Source: CAYOEV01 sp964403075
GTDB taxonomy: Bacteria; Bacteroidota; Bacteroidia; Cytophagales; Cyclobacteriaceae
Reading direction: 5' to 3'
Assembly (NCBI GenBank): GCA_964403075.1
Contig: CAYOEV010000001.1
Span: 62,001-126,000, forward strand
Length of the DNA: 64,000 nt
A model generated the notes under the pieces. The model was not told the DNA's origin, ran no database searches, and saw only the letters and a program-made list of their open reading frames with translations. The position numbers and the translations under genes were made by a program. Of this stretch, positions 42,408 to 52,157 are shown one piece after another (within the stretch, counting starts at the first letter, position 1; the number at the start of each line of letters is the position of its first letter).

Positions 42408-44922
42408 CGCCCACCACAACCGTTTCCCTCATCATCATTTCTCTACCATTCAAGTCAAACAGACGGAGTAACACCAGGTAGTAACCAATGCCCACTCGTT
42501 CGCCACGTGCATTGGTGCCGTCCCAACGCACAAATCCACTTTGTGCCAGGGTACTTTGCGATAACAGGCAATTGACTGGTCGGCCGCTAGTGTCAAATAT
42601 TTCCATAGTGCCCACCCACCCTGGACGATCCAGTGCATAACCGATGGTGGTAAAATCCCTTCCCGTGCCAAAGTTGCCAGGTAGAAATACTTTCGGTTCA
42701 ACACTTAAAGACCCCTCATGGCTACTTAAATCCATGGATTGTGAATTGGCCTGCCCAGGGGTGGCAAACCCTACTGACTGGGCCGCTGAGCGCCAATTGG
42801 CGTAATCATTCGCCGGAGCTGAATAATTCACGCGCTCCAGTGACACTCCCTCTACATCATCCAGCAATTCAAAATGAAAACCATCGTCATAATCCAGCCT
42901 TTCTACCCACTGGCCCTGATCGTCCGTCAGTACCAGTCGATCACTGCCGTCATTTAAAGGCGGTAAAGCCAGTGCCACCAGATTCTCAGCGGGTGCCTGC
43001 GGGAAATGCATATTTAATGCCTCAGGATCTTTGGTGAACGCTAGCCACCCCCCCGGAGGCAGTAATGTGCCGTTCTCAAAAACCGCCACGGCGTCCACTT
43101 CATCCTGCTCATTCAATGTGACCAGCTGCCAGCCACCCAAGTCAAAATAATCCGAGACGTTACTATTGTACAATTCAACAAAATCCACGCCTCCCGGTAA
43201 AGGGTTAAACAAAATTTCACTTAGATGAAGCTGCTCAGGTACCGGAACGGTGCCTTGGATGATTGGAATTGAAATTTCTCCGGCCCGGTTGTTCGAACAA
43301 TCCGTCAGACCATCTATCGTTAGTAAATATTCCTGTTGCCGTAACAACCCCGCTGCCAATTCAATCGCCAGTCTGTCTGCATCCAGTAGCCGCACACCCA
43401 CTAACTCAATGTGAGGTGATAGCGCTACCTGCAAAGACGGCAAGCGAAATGAATCCAAAGGCTCATTCAATTGGACCTCGATGGTCAGACCATCAATGGT
43501 TGTCTCTAAAATTGTAGGTGGGAAGTGATCTGTAAGAGCCATGAAGACCGAATTCTCCTCACCAGGTGTCCCGCCAAACTCAGCTTCCGAAGGCAGGAAG
43601 TTGAATATGCCGGCACAGTTGACTTCAGGATTGACCGCTTCCATAGACTGTCCATCCAGGCTAGCCTCCTCGAGGTAATACAGGGCATCAACAAGAACAC
43701 CGTTCGTGTCACGCAAGGCCAACGAATCTCCGGCATTGTTCAATGTGGGTAAATCAGAAATTCCAAGTACTGCTCCATACTCAGCAAATTGCTGCGCATA
43801 ATCCTCGTCTACCAGTAACAAACGCTCATCCGGAAGCAACACATAACTTGGTAATGAAACCGTATTTCGCGAGTCCTCCCAGGTCCATTGGGCCAAATCA
43901 AAAGCCTGTTCAGACCGATTATATAATTCCACATACTCGTGCGATGGTAAGCCGATGACCGGGTCCGGATCTACCATTAGCTCATTGATAACTACTTCGC
44001 GAAAGGCAACCACTGCAGGCGGCTCGTAGCTTAAACCATAGGTCTGTTGGGTTACATTATCAAGAAGGTCGCGCAGACCATTCACTTCCAAAATATAATC
44101 CCCAGGTTCAATTTGGTCTCTGAAACTCAATCTTACCTCTTTTGTGCCAATGACATCAACAGAAATGAGGTCAGCTCCCGACAGGGAATAATGCGTTTCA
44201 TCCGCTGCTGACGTCGGATGTAATGGCTCGTCCAAAGCAAGTTCAAGTTCAGTGGTTGAAACAAATTCCCAGTGAACCAGCACAGGTGGCAGGTGATCCG
44301 CTTTCGCCAACACATCATCAAAATAAAATTTCTTGCTTCGAGAAGCAATGTAAGTACACTGAAAGCCAAGATAAACGCTTTTAGTATACGTCATGTCCAG
44401 GCTACTCCCTTCCTGGATCAACGAATCATTTTTTTCGTACCACAACGTCCATATGCCGGCAGCATTTCTCGCAACCCAAACGGACACCCCTACATTGGCA
44501 CCTTCTATTGATTTGTCTTCACCATCTATGACCCTAACTACCGAAACACCATCCTGACGGTACAAGCTAATTTCATCTTCTGTGTCTCCAATTTGAACAA
44601 AGTAGCCTTGTACCTCGCCATTCAAGTCACCGCTATCGGCAACCAGATAAATCCTTGTAAAGGAGGTACTGGAAGTCGCGAAGTCCATTTCCACATAAAA
44701 AGACCATAATACATGGTCCATAAGGGCATTGGGAGTCACCAGGTAAGACCTGTCGTCTACCTCCGGCGCCTGAAGCCGAAGTCTTTCATTTTCAACCGTA
44801 AACCGTTCTAATTGACCACTCCAGCCCTCCAGATCGGTATCAAAACTTTCGTTGACCTGACCACTGGCATGGTGACACAACATCACTATAATGAATACCT
44901 GACCGAGTTGACAAACTTTCAT
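42400..44922 (-). CDS. Secreted protein with two lamin-tail domains
   Basis: About 840 residues. Signal peptide KVCQLGQVFIIVMLCHHASGQ, then a laminin-G-like/jelly-roll region to about 200 (SFDTDLEGWSGQL), an Ig-like segment, a lamin tail domain at about 305-410 (VVINELMVDPDPVIG, EYVELYNRSEQAFDL), a second Ig-like stretch, another lamin tail at about 560-680 (LHLSEILFNPLPGG, DFVELYNSNVSDYFDL) and a C-terminal FlgD-like module (GRPVNCLLSQSTLAQ, WDGTNARGERV). Three in-frame ATGs (44964, 44943, 44922) are possible. Surface or extracellular; the C-terminus may be a type IX signal but is not typical. Confidence 0.82.
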   Translation of the reverse strand: MKVCQLGQVFIIVMLCHHASGQVNESFDTDLEGWSGQLERFTVENERLRLQAPEVDDRSYLVTPNALMDHVLWSFYVEMDFATSSTSFTRIYLVADSGDLNGEVQGYFVQIGDTEDEISLYRQDGVSVVRVIDGEDKSIEGANVGVSVWVARNAAGIWTLWYEKNDSLIQEGSSLDMTYTKSVYLGFQCTYIASRSKKFYFDDVLAKADHLPPVLVHWEFVSTTELELALDEPLHPTSAADETHYSLSGADLISVDVIGTKEVRLSFRDQIEPGDYILEVNGLRDLLDNVTQQTYGLSYEPPAVVAFREVVINELMVDPDPVIGLPSHEYVELYNRSEQAFDLAQWTWEDSRNTVSLPSYVLLPDERLLLVDEDYAQQFAEYGAVLGISDLPTLNNAGDSLALRDTNGVLVDALYYLEEASLDGQSMEAVNPEVNCAGIFNFLPSEAEFGGTPGEENSVFMALTDHFPPTILETTIDGLTIEVQLNEPLDSFRLPSLQVALSPHIELVGVRLLDADRLAIELAAGLLRQQEYLLTIDGLTDCSNNRAGEISIPIIQGTVPVPEQLHLSEILFNPLPGGVDFVELYNSNVSDYFDLGGWQLVTLNEQDEVDAVAVFENGTLLPPGGWLAFTKDPEALNMHFPQAPAENLVALALPPLNDGSDRLVLTDDQGQWVERLDYDDGFHFELLDDVEGVSLERVNYSAPANDYANWRSAAQSVGFATPGQANSQSMDLSSHEGSLSVEPKVFLPGNFGTGRDFTTIGYALDRPGWVGTMEIFDTSGRPVNCLLSQSTLAQSGFVRWDGTNARGERVGIGYYLVLLRLFDLNGREMMMRETVVVGVN

Positions 44923-45029
44923 TTTACAGGTTGCTAAAGACATTTGAATATATGAATGGAGCATCGACGGTACCAGCTTTTTGTATTGTCAAAATGTTAA
45001 CTGATCTTCATTGAAGAGCGCTTTCAGAT

Positions 45030-45037
45030 TAACTTTG
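45030..45037 (+). promoter_or_regulatory. -7 promoter element upstream of asd
   Basis: TAACTTTG, a perfect TAnnTTTG, 15 bases before the asd ATG. A TTG at 45011-45013 gives 16-base spacing. Confidence 0.5.
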
Positions 45038-45052
45038 TGGTTTAGTTGAATT

Positions 45053-46048
45053 ATGAAAATAGCAGTTGTAGGTGCTACGGGTTTGGTAGGTGAGGAATTG
45101 ATTCGAGGCCTGGCAACCAGAAACTTTAAGATAGATGTCCTTCTTCCAGTGGCTTCAGAAATCTCTGTGGGGTCATCTGTGATTTTTGAAGACAAAGCCA
45201 TCACCGTCATAAGTATGGAGGAGGCCATTGCTGCCAAACCAGACCTTGCATTGTTTTCTGCAGGTGGTCAGGTATCACTGGAATACGCGCCCCGGTTTGT
45301 AGAAAATGGGACATTGGTGATCGATAATTCTTCTGCCTGGCGCATGGACCCGACAAAAAAATTAATTATACCGGAAGTCAATGGCCACGCACTTCGAATC
45401 GACGACCGCATCATCGCCAACCCTAACTGCTCAACCATCCAAATGGTGCTTGCCCTTTATCCACTTCATGCTGCATTCGGTATCCAAAGACTGGTTGTCT
45501 CCACTTACCAATCAGTAACCGGAACCGGGAAAGCAGCACTTCAGCAGTTGGAAGAAGAAATACGCAACGGTAAAGCTGCCAACCCTGTATACCCTCACAC
45601 CATCCATCAAAATGCACTGCCGCATGTTGATGTATTCATGGACAATGGATACACGAAGGAAGAAATGAAAATGGTCAACGAAACACGTAAAATTTTGGAC
45701 GATGCTGCTATGGCCATCACTGCAACTTGTGTCAGATTGCCCATCCTGGGTGGCCATTCGGAAAGCCTGAACATTGAATTTGATAAAGACTTTGATCTGG
45801 ATGAAGTTTATCGCTTACTACAGGAAGCCCCGGGAATCAAAATTGAGGATAACCCTGCTCAAAACAGCTATCCTATGCCCATCACAGCGCATGGTACAGA
45901 CGACGTATATGTGGGTCGAATACGTAGGGATGAGTCACACCCTAAGGCTTTGAACATGTGGGTGGTAGCTGATAACCTGCGAAAAGGGGCGGCGACCAAC
46001 GCCCTCCAAATCGCTGAATATCTCATTGACCACAGTCTCCTGTACTGA
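45053..46048 (+). CDS. asd: Aspartate-semialdehyde dehydrogenase
   Basis: Makes aspartate semialdehyde for lysine, threonine, methionine and diaminopimelate. 331 residues: VVGATGLVGEELIRGL (NADP site), IANPNCSTIQMVLAL with the catalytic Cys, and SYQSVTGTGKAALQQLEEE; the catalytic His is in RLPILGGHSE. The TGA stop overlaps the next ATG by one base (TGATG). Confidence 0.96.
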   Translation: MKIAVVGATGLVGEELIRGLATRNFKIDVLLPVASEISVGSSVIFEDKAITVISMEEAIAAKPDLALFSAGGQVSLEYAPRFVENGTLVIDNSSAWRMDPTKKLIIPEVNGHALRIDDRIIANPNCSTIQMVLALYPLHAAFGIQRLVVSTYQSVTGTGKAALQQLEEEIRNGKAANPVYPHTIHQNALPHVDVFMDNGYTKEEMKMVNETRKILDDAAMAITATCVRLPILGGHSESLNIEFDKDFDLDEVYRLLQEAPGIKIEDNPAQNSYPMPITAHGTDDVYVGRIRRDESHPKALNMWVVADNLRKGAATNALQIAEYLIDHSLLY

Positions 46049-47199
46049 TGACCCTATCGGATGAATGTATCGAAAGATACGTGCACGCAAATACAAACGA
46101 ATTATTGCTGAATCCGCCTAGAGGCTTTGTTGGTGATATCAAAGAGCTGGTGCGCGAAGTCAAAGCCCGTCAAAAAGCAAAACATAAACTCCCTACCTGG
46201 GTAGCTCAGGGTGGTATCAGGGTGCCGTCACTACTGGCAGTCGAGCAATCCTCTTCCGAAGCGACGGCACATTACAAAGCTCGTTTGTTCAAGGGTGAAC
46301 ATTTAACCGACCTCACAGGAGGTTTGGGCGTGGATACCTGGGCATTCAGCCAGGTCTTTAAACAGGTGCAATATGTAGAGAAGGACCCAAAAAAAGCAGC
46401 CTTTTTTGAGCAAAACATGAGATGCCTGGGGCGCAACAACATCGAGGTTTTCGCCCAATCAGCAGAATCTTTCTTGGCATCCTCCCAACTACGGCCAGAT
46501 TTCTACTACATCGACCCACACAGGAGAGATGACCAAAAGGAAAAGGTCTTTCAACTGGAAGCATGCCAGCCCAATCTGCTAGATATCCTGCCACAAATTC
46601 AGGCTTCACAAGGGCAGTTATTATTGAAAGCTTCTCCTATCCTTGACATCCAACTAGCCTCCAGACAACTCAGAGGCCTATGTGCGGTCTACATCATCGA
46701 ATGGAAGCAAGAAGTACGAGAACTCCTATTTCACCTCGATTTCCGAAGTCCATCAACATCCATTGCACTTATTGTGGCTAACCTGGACCTATCAAGCGAG
46801 AGTCATACCACCCTTGACGCACAGTACATATCCGGGCCGACTTCTTATCATTTGCCGGAAAAATACCTTTACTTGCCTTCAGCAGGGCACCTGAAGGCCG
46901 GGCTCTTCAATTGGCTGATCCGTGAGTACCCGATTAGAAAGATCGCCGCCAACACCCACTTATACACTTCCAACATCCATGTTCCAGAATTCCCGGGACG
47001 ATGCTGGCAGGTACTGGCTAACCAACCCACAAAAAAACAAATACATAAAACCGACCTGCACGCCATTAGCCGCAACCATCCACTTACAGCTAATCAATTG
47101 ACAGCCAAATTTCAATTGACCCCAAAGGGTGACCGTTATTTGCTGGCTTTCAGAGATGCCCATGACCGACCCAGGATGTTGGTAGGCCTACGGTGCTAA
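46048..47199 (+). CDS. Class I SAM-dependent methyltransferase with THUMP-like C-terminus
   Basis: 383 residues. N-terminal helical region, SAM-binding DLTGGLGVDTWAFS (motif I, residues about 92-105), YVEKDPKKAAFFEQN (acidic loop), and FYYIDPHRRDDQ, which stands where NPPY/DPARR sits in this family. The C-terminal about 100 residues resemble the THUMP-like domain. It probably modifies RNA. It is coupled to asd (TGATG), and its TAA shares CTAA with the next convergent methyltransferase. Confidence 0.82.
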   Translation: MTLSDECIERYVHANTNELLLNPPRGFVGDIKELVREVKARQKAKHKLPTWVAQGGIRVPSLLAVEQSSSEATAHYKARLFKGEHLTDLTGGLGVDTWAFSQVFKQVQYVEKDPKKAAFFEQNMRCLGRNNIEVFAQSAESFLASSQLRPDFYYIDPHRRDDQKEKVFQLEACQPNLLDILPQIQASQGQLLLKASPILDIQLASRQLRGLCAVYIIEWKQEVRELLFHLDFRSPSTSIALIVANLDLSSESHTTLDAQYISGPTSYHLPEKYLYLPSAGHLKAGLFNWLIREYPIRKIAANTHLYTSNIHVPEFPGRCWQVLANQPTKKQIHKTDLHAISRNHPLTANQLTAKFQLTPKGDRYLLAFRDAHDRPRMLVGLRC

Positions 47200-47801
47200 T
47201 CGCCATGACCTTTCCTTATATAAATACCGGAAAAAACCATTTTACGAAAAAATGTCTTTTCTTTCACCGCTTTCCAACGTCCGGCCAGTAACTGATAATT
47301 GGGCAGTTCTTGTACGGGTAGCCTCACCGTCAAGGAAAAAAAAAGATACATGATGCTCAGCAACCATTGATGCCAGCGTTTGTGAGATTGGAAATCAATT
47401 ACAGCCAGCCGAGCGCCGGAGTTGCTGTAACGCAACATTCTTTCTGCCACTTCCCAAACCTGGTCGTCCCCGAATTGATCCAAAAAGAAAGGAAGTATGA
47501 TCCAGTCAGCCTTCTCCTGACCTGTCCATTTGAAAAAGTCGGCCTGAATCCACTTAACATTCAATCTACTTACTCTCCGCTTGGCCCGTAGAATCATTCC
47601 AGAAGAAGATTCAACATAAATAACGTTTGCAGACTCAGGCACCCATTGCAGTATTCGACCTGTTCCCCCACCCACAATGAGTACCGTTGATTCTGGCTGA
47701 ATATGACCTGCAGCCCATTGCTGGGCCTTCCATAGTCTTTGCCAAAAAATCAACCGAACCAATACATCGTAGATGCCTGCCAAACGATCATAACCATTCA
47801 T
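47196..47801 (-). CDS. Class I SAM-dependent methyltransferase, UbiE-like shape
   Basis: 201 residues. N-terminus YDRLAGIYDVLVRLIFW (like UbiE/MenG openings), TVLIVGGGTGRILQWV (motif I), VIYVESSSGMI (acidic), and ADWIILPFFLDQF. A hydrophobic stretch LLSIMYLFFSLTV suggests membrane association. It follows the UbiA-like gene with a four-base overlap. Substrate unknown; a lipid or quinone-like molecule is a reasonable guess from context only. Confidence 0.8.
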   Translation of the reverse strand: MNGYDRLAGIYDVLVRLIFWQRLWKAQQWAAGHIQPESTVLIVGGGTGRILQWVPESANVIYVESSSGMILRAKRRVSRLNVKWIQADFFKWTGQEKADWIILPFFLDQFGDDQVWEVAERMLRYSNSGARLAVIDFQSHKRWHQWLLSIMYLFFSLTVRLPVQELPNYQLLAGRWKAVKEKTFFRKMVFSGIYIRKGHGD

Positions 47802-48589
47802 AAAAGGAAAAGTCCGGGTGTCAGAAACGTAATATCACCCAGTGAGCGATACCAAAGGCAAACTTGACGCCATTTTCTACCCCACCAGAGTAGGTAAGTG
47901 CCTGCGGTAAGAAGACCAAAAACCGGAATCCATGGAAATGGCGCATCAAAAATCGACAACAGCATTGTACCGAAAAACATCAAAACCAGATAGGCCGGCA
48001 CGATCTTATTAATCTGAGCCGGTGCCTTAGAATGCGTCATCCCCTCTGCACTATCTGTTTCAAATTCATACCATGAGAATAACCGGAGGTTCATCCAGGC
48101 AGTAAACAAAACCATGGGCAAACAAACCAGCACAGTCCATTCTACCGTGTAAACACCAAATAACGGTAGAAACATCACACCTCCTGTGTAGAGCAATGCT
48201 GCCACTGTCTCTTTCGGAAAGCGAAAGAAACGCAGCTGCGCCAGAAGCAGGTAAGCGGTGCAAAACAAAGCCCATACAAGACCTTGTTTTAATAATTGAT
48301 CCGGCAACTGCCAGGCCAGCCAGAGCCCCAGAGTTGACGCTAAAGAGAAAGCCATAAGCAAGGCATGGCGGTACCGGTAATGAAACCGTCTACGGGCCGA
48401 AGTAACCGTCTTCCCCTGAACATCCAACAGATGATCCAGCGTGTAGATGCACCAAACGGCCAATGACAAACATAAATGATGTGTCCAGATTAAGGGACTC
48501 CCAAATTGGACACAAAAAAAAGCGGACATAAACGCAGCTCCACAGGCCACATCAATAGATAACCAGTTAACGTTCCGCAGCACGTTCAT
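47798..48589 (-). CDS. UbiA-superfamily-like membrane protein
   Basis: 263 residues with about eight transmembrane segments. CIYTLDHLLDVQG near residues 47-59 resembles the first Asp-rich motif of UbiA prenyltransferases, and SWYEFETDSAEGM near 173-185 falls at the position of the second one, though both are degenerate. I infer a prenyltransferase-like fold; activity and substrate are uncertain. Overlaps the downstream methyltransferase by four bases and lies 16 bases after atpG. Confidence 0.65.
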   Translation of the reverse strand: MNVLRNVNWLSIDVACGAAFMSAFFCVQFGSPLIWTHHLCLSLAVWCIYTLDHLLDVQGKTVTSARRRFHYRYRHALLMAFSLASTLGLWLAWQLPDQLLKQGLVWALFCTAYLLLAQLRFFRFPKETVAALLYTGGVMFLPLFGVYTVEWTVLVCLPMVLFTAWMNLRLFSWYEFETDSAEGMTHSKAPAQINKIVPAYLVLMFFGTMLLSIFDAPFPWIPVFGLLTAGTYLLWWGRKWRQVCLWYRSLGDITFLTPGLFLL

Positions 48590-48605
48590 CAGCTTGAGGA
48601 TTCCT

Positions 48606-49493
48606 CTACCCCTGACTCAGGGCCTCGGCACCAGCTACAATTTCAGAAAGCTCCGTCGTAATGGCCGCTTGTCGGGTCTGATTGTAGGTCTGTTTTAGAT
48701 CCTTCAACAGCTCCTCGGCATTGTCCGTGGCCTGATCCATGGCCGTCATTCTGGCACCATGTTCAGACGCATTTGAGTCAAGCAGCGTTTTATAGAACTG
48801 GATTTTCAGCGACCGTGGCAGTAGCTCCTCAAAAATTTTCTCCTTATCGGGTTCAAAGATATAATCATAATCAATGCTCCCTTCTTCCTGTGACTCCTCT
48901 GCAGAAGAAATAGGTAGAAATTGTTCGCTTTGTATCACCTGAGTAGCCACATTCTTAAATTCATTGTAAATGATCTCTACCCGATCGAATTCTTTGTCAA
49001 GAAATAATTTCATCACGTATTCTGCTGTTTCCTTGACCTCCTCAAATCGCAATTTTTCAAACAGGTGGGAATGATCCTGAATAACCTTATAATCTCGTTT
49101 CTTAAAATGATCCAGCGCCTTTTTACCGATTGGCAACAAATACAGGTCTCCTCGCAACTCTTGATTTTTATAATGCGAGGCAATTAGGTTTTTAGTGAAT
49201 TTGAAAACGCTACTGTTAAAGGCCCCACATAAACCACGGTCTGATGTTTCCACCACAAGCAGTACCCGTTTTACTTCACGCGTTTCGGCATACGGACTGT
49301 TCAGCTCATCACCCGCGCCGGCAGTCACATTTTCTATGATGCGCGTCAATCTTTGAGAATACGGGCGCATCTGCTGGATTTTTTCTTGTGCACGCCTCAA
49401 TTTAGAGGCTGCAACCATTTTCATGGCCTTGGTTATCTGCTGCGTAGAGATGACCGATTTAATCCGGCCTTTTACTTCTTTGAGATTTGCCAT
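48606..49493 (-). CDS. atpG: ATP synthase F1 subunit gamma
   Basis: 295 residues, central rotor stalk. The N-terminal helix ANLKEVKGRIKSVISTQQITKAMKMVAASKL is typical (read as several motifs) along with TSDRGLCGAFNSSV and the C-terminal helix RMTAMDQATDNAEELL. Contains a charged insertion SSAEESQEEGSIDYDYIFEP in the middle, as in many Bacteroidota. Starts one base after atpA. Confidence 0.97.
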   Translation of the reverse strand: MANLKEVKGRIKSVISTQQITKAMKMVAASKLRRAQEKIQQMRPYSQRLTRIIENVTAGAGDELNSPYAETREVKRVLLVVETSDRGLCGAFNSSVFKFTKNLIASHYKNQELRGDLYLLPIGKKALDHFKKRDYKVIQDHSHLFEKLRFEEVKETAEYVMKLFLDKEFDRVEIIYNEFKNVATQVIQSEQFLPISSAEESQEEGSIDYDYIFEPDKEKIFEELLPRSLKIQFYKTLLDSNASEHGARMTAMDQATDNAEELLKDLKQTYNQTRQAAITTELSEIVAGAEALSQG

Positions 49494-49494
49494 A

Positions 49495-51075
49495 TCACTT
49501 CGTGAATCTTTGAGCCAGGTCTTTAGCCACTTGATCCAACGTGCCCGTAACCTCTTCCGTCAGTTTACCTGCCTTCATGTCGTTCAGTATATCTCGATGT
49601 TGCGTATTTAGTATTTCGGTATATTCCTTTTCAAATTCCTTTACCCTATCCAAAGGCACTTTGTCTAACAACCCTTTGGTTGAGGCGTAAATGATGGCTA
49701 TCTGGTCCTCAACTTTCACCGGTGAGTACTGTGCCTGCTTCAAGATTTCCTGGTTACGTTGCCCGCGATCGATGGCGCGCTTGGTCGCTGCGTCCAAATC
49801 GGATCCAAACTTAGAAAAGGCTTCCAGCTCACGAAACTGAGCCTGATCCAGCTTCAGCGTACCAGACACCTTTTTCATAGATTTGATCTGGGCGGATCCA
49901 CCCACGCGCGATACGGATATACCCACATTAATGGCTGGCCGAATGCCCGAGTTGAAAAGATTGGTCTCCAAAAATATCTGTCCATCCGTAATGGAGATCA
50001 CATTCGTGGGAATGTACGCTGACACGTCGCCGGCCTGAGTTTCTATAATTGGCAAAGCGGTAAGCGAACCACCTCCCTTTACCATGCTTTTGATTGAAAG
50101 TGGGAGGTCATTCATTTGCTGCGCAATGTCATCATTATTGATGATTTTGGCCGCCCGCTCCAAAAGCCGGGAGTGCAAGTAAAAAACATCGCCCGGATAA
50201 GCCTCTCTTCCCGGCGGTCTTCTAAGCAATAATGATACCTCACGATAAGATACTGCCTGCTTTGAAAGATCGTCATAAACCACCAGGGCCGCACGTCCGG
50301 TATCTCTGAAAAATTCACCTATGGTAGCTCCGGTAAATGGTGCAAAAAATTGCAACGGCGCAGGATCTGCAGCCGACGCGGAAACTATCACCGTATATGG
50401 TAATGCCCCTGCCTCTTCCAGGGCCTTGACAATGCCAGCTACAGTAGACGCCTTCTGCCCAATGGCTACGTAAATGCAAAAAACCGGTTCGCCCCGGTCG
50501 TAGAATTCTTTCTGATTGATGATAGTATCCAGCGCCACAGCAGTTTTTCCTGTCTGTCTGTCGCCAATAATTAACTCGCGCTGTCCTCTACCAATGGGTA
50601 TCATGGAATCGATGGCCTTGATGCCAGTCTGCAACGGTTCGTTTACAGGCTGCCGGTAAATTACGCCAGGAGCCTTTCGCTCAAGGGGCATTTCAAAAAG
50701 CTCGCCGTCCAAAGTTCCTTTTCCATCAATTGGATTACCCAGTGTATCCACCACACGGCCTAACATTCCTTCGCCTACTTTAATTGAGCCAATCTTTCCG
50801 GTAGACCTTACGGTATCCCCTTCTTTGATTTCACTCGAGTCACCCAACAGTACCGCTCCAATGTTGTCCTCCTCCAAATTTAGCACCAACGCGCGCAAGC
50901 CATTTTCAAACTCCAATAATTCCCCAGCTTGTGCCTGATTGAGTCCATAGATACGCGCCACACCATCACCTACTTGTAATACAGTGCCAATATTCTCCAG
51001 CTCAGCTTCAGTCTTGAAGCCAGACAACTGCTGTTTAAGTATTGCCGAAATTTCGTCAGGTCTTACTTCTGCCAT
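49495..51075 (-). CDS. atpA: ATP synthase F1 subunit alpha
   Basis: 526 residues, non-catalytic nucleotide-binding subunit. N-terminus ISAILKQQLSGF, P-loop GDRQTGKTAVA near residue 171, VYDDLSKQAVSYR and RRPPGREAYPGDVFYLHSRLLERAA motifs. Second-to-last gene of the operon in this window; atpD and atpC do not follow. Confidence 0.98.
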   Translation of the reverse strand: MAEVRPDEISAILKQQLSGFKTEAELENIGTVLQVGDGVARIYGLNQAQAGELLEFENGLRALVLNLEEDNIGAVLLGDSSEIKEGDTVRSTGKIGSIKVGEGMLGRVVDTLGNPIDGKGTLDGELFEMPLERKAPGVIYRQPVNEPLQTGIKAIDSMIPIGRGQRELIIGDRQTGKTAVALDTIINQKEFYDRGEPVFCIYVAIGQKASTVAGIVKALEEAGALPYTVIVSASAADPAPLQFFAPFTGATIGEFFRDTGRAALVVYDDLSKQAVSYREVSLLLRRPPGREAYPGDVFYLHSRLLERAAKIINNDDIAQQMNDLPLSIKSMVKGGGSLTALPIIETQAGDVSAYIPTNVISITDGQIFLETNLFNSGIRPAINVGISVSRVGGSAQIKSMKKVSGTLKLDQAQFRELEAFSKFGSDLDAATKRAIDRGQRNQEILKQAQYSPVKVEDQIAIIYASTKGLLDKVPLDRVKEFEKEYTEILNTQHRDILNDMKAGKLTEEVTGTLDQVAKDLAQRFTK

Positions 51076-51106
51076 GATGATTCAATTAATGCGCCCCCAG
51101 CGCTAT

Positions 51107-51643
51107 TTATTTCTTAAAGTTTAATTTAATGTCTTTCAATGCCGATGTCACGCTCTGATCGATCTGTTGATCGCCCATACGCAAGACATATCCGCCCATA
51201 ATAGAAGCGTCAACCTCCACATCCAGATGTGGTTTTTTGCCCGTGTATTTAGCTACCAAATCCTCGAAGGCAGACACGGTCTTTTTATCCAGCGAGTAGG
51301 TGGTCACGACCGTGGCTTTTTGGATACCCATTTTTTCATCATATCGCTGATTGAAGACGGTGGAAATGTCTTTCAAAAATGCCCCTCTTCCTTTACGAGT
51401 GATTAGGTCCAAGACTGAAAGTGTCAAAGCATGGAATTTCCCTTCTAAGACCTTGCCCAGTATTTCGCATTTACGCAGGTGAGGAATGATCGGACTTTCA
51501 AGCATCAAGCGGAGCGGGCGACTCTCTGCAACCAAATGCTGCAAATTCACCATGTCTTGATGAACAGATTCCAGTACCGCGTTTTCTTGCGCCAATTCTA
51601 TGAGCGATCTCGCATATCGAGAAGCAATTCTATGCCCACCCAT
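51107..51643 (-). CDS. atpH: ATP synthase F1 subunit delta
   Basis: 178 residues, peripheral stalk cap. HRIASRYARSLIELAQEN at the N-terminus and GGYVLRMGDQQIDQSVTSALKDI at the C-terminus are family-typical. Lies between atpF (three-base gap) and atpA (31-base gap). Confidence 0.95.
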   Translation of the reverse strand: MGGHRIASRYARSLIELAQENAVLESVHQDMVNLQHLVAESRPLRLMLESPIIPHLRKCEILGKVLEGKFHALTLSVLDLITRKGRGAFLKDISTVFNQRYDEKMGIQKATVVTTYSLDKKTVSAFEDLVAKYTGKKPHLDVEVDASIMGGYVLRMGDQQIDQSVTSALKDIKLNFKK

Positions 51644-51646
51644 CTG

Positions 51647-52141
51647 TCAATTAATTTTTGCTTCTTTCAAAAACTTGTCAACCAACTTCTTCTGCTCCTC
51701 GTCGTCGGATAGTTTCTCCCTCAACACCTTCTCAGCAATGTCGAGACTTAAATCCAAAATAAGTTGCCTCACTTCTGTCATGACAGCGTTTTTCTCACTT
51801 TCCATTTGTGCGCGTGCCTCAGCAAGCATCTTATCTGCTATTTTGGAAGTGTCATTGCGGGCATCCTCCTTGATTTTATTGGCTACGGTAGTTGCTTCTT
51901 TAATCATCTGATCTCGCTCCATTTTTGCCTCATAAATCAAGTATTCATTGTCCATCTTGATTTGCTCCATCTCTTCACGTGCATTTTCAGCGGCCTTCAG
52001 GGCATCTTCAATCTGAAACTCGCGTGCTTTTAAGGAAGATAGTATTGGAATCCACGCATATCTGCGCAGCACAAATACCACAATTAAAAATATGACCAGT
52101 TGCCAAAATACCAGTCCAATATCCGGAAGTAGTAATTCCAT
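51647..52141 (-). CDS. atpF: ATP synthase Fo subunit b
   Basis: 164 residues: one N-terminal transmembrane helix (LVFWQLVIFLIVVFVLRRYAW) then a long charged coiled coil that bridges to F1. Preceded by a strong hairpin between it and atpE. Confidence 0.95.
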   Translation of the reverse strand: MELLLPDIGLVFWQLVIFLIVVFVLRRYAWIPILSSLKAREFQIEDALKAAENAREEMEQIKMDNEYLIYEAKMERDQMIKEATTVANKIKEDARNDTSKIADKMLAEARAQMESEKNAVMTEVRQLILDLSLDIAEKVLREKLSDDEEQKKLVDKFLKEAKIN

Positions 52142-52157
52142 GATGTTTTTCTTTTAA

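Noticed and set aside
42400..44922. Typical type IX C-terminal sorting domain on the lamin-tail protein
   Set aside because: The C-terminus looks like a FlgD-type module and lacks the usual ending pattern, so I do not claim it as a type IX substrate.
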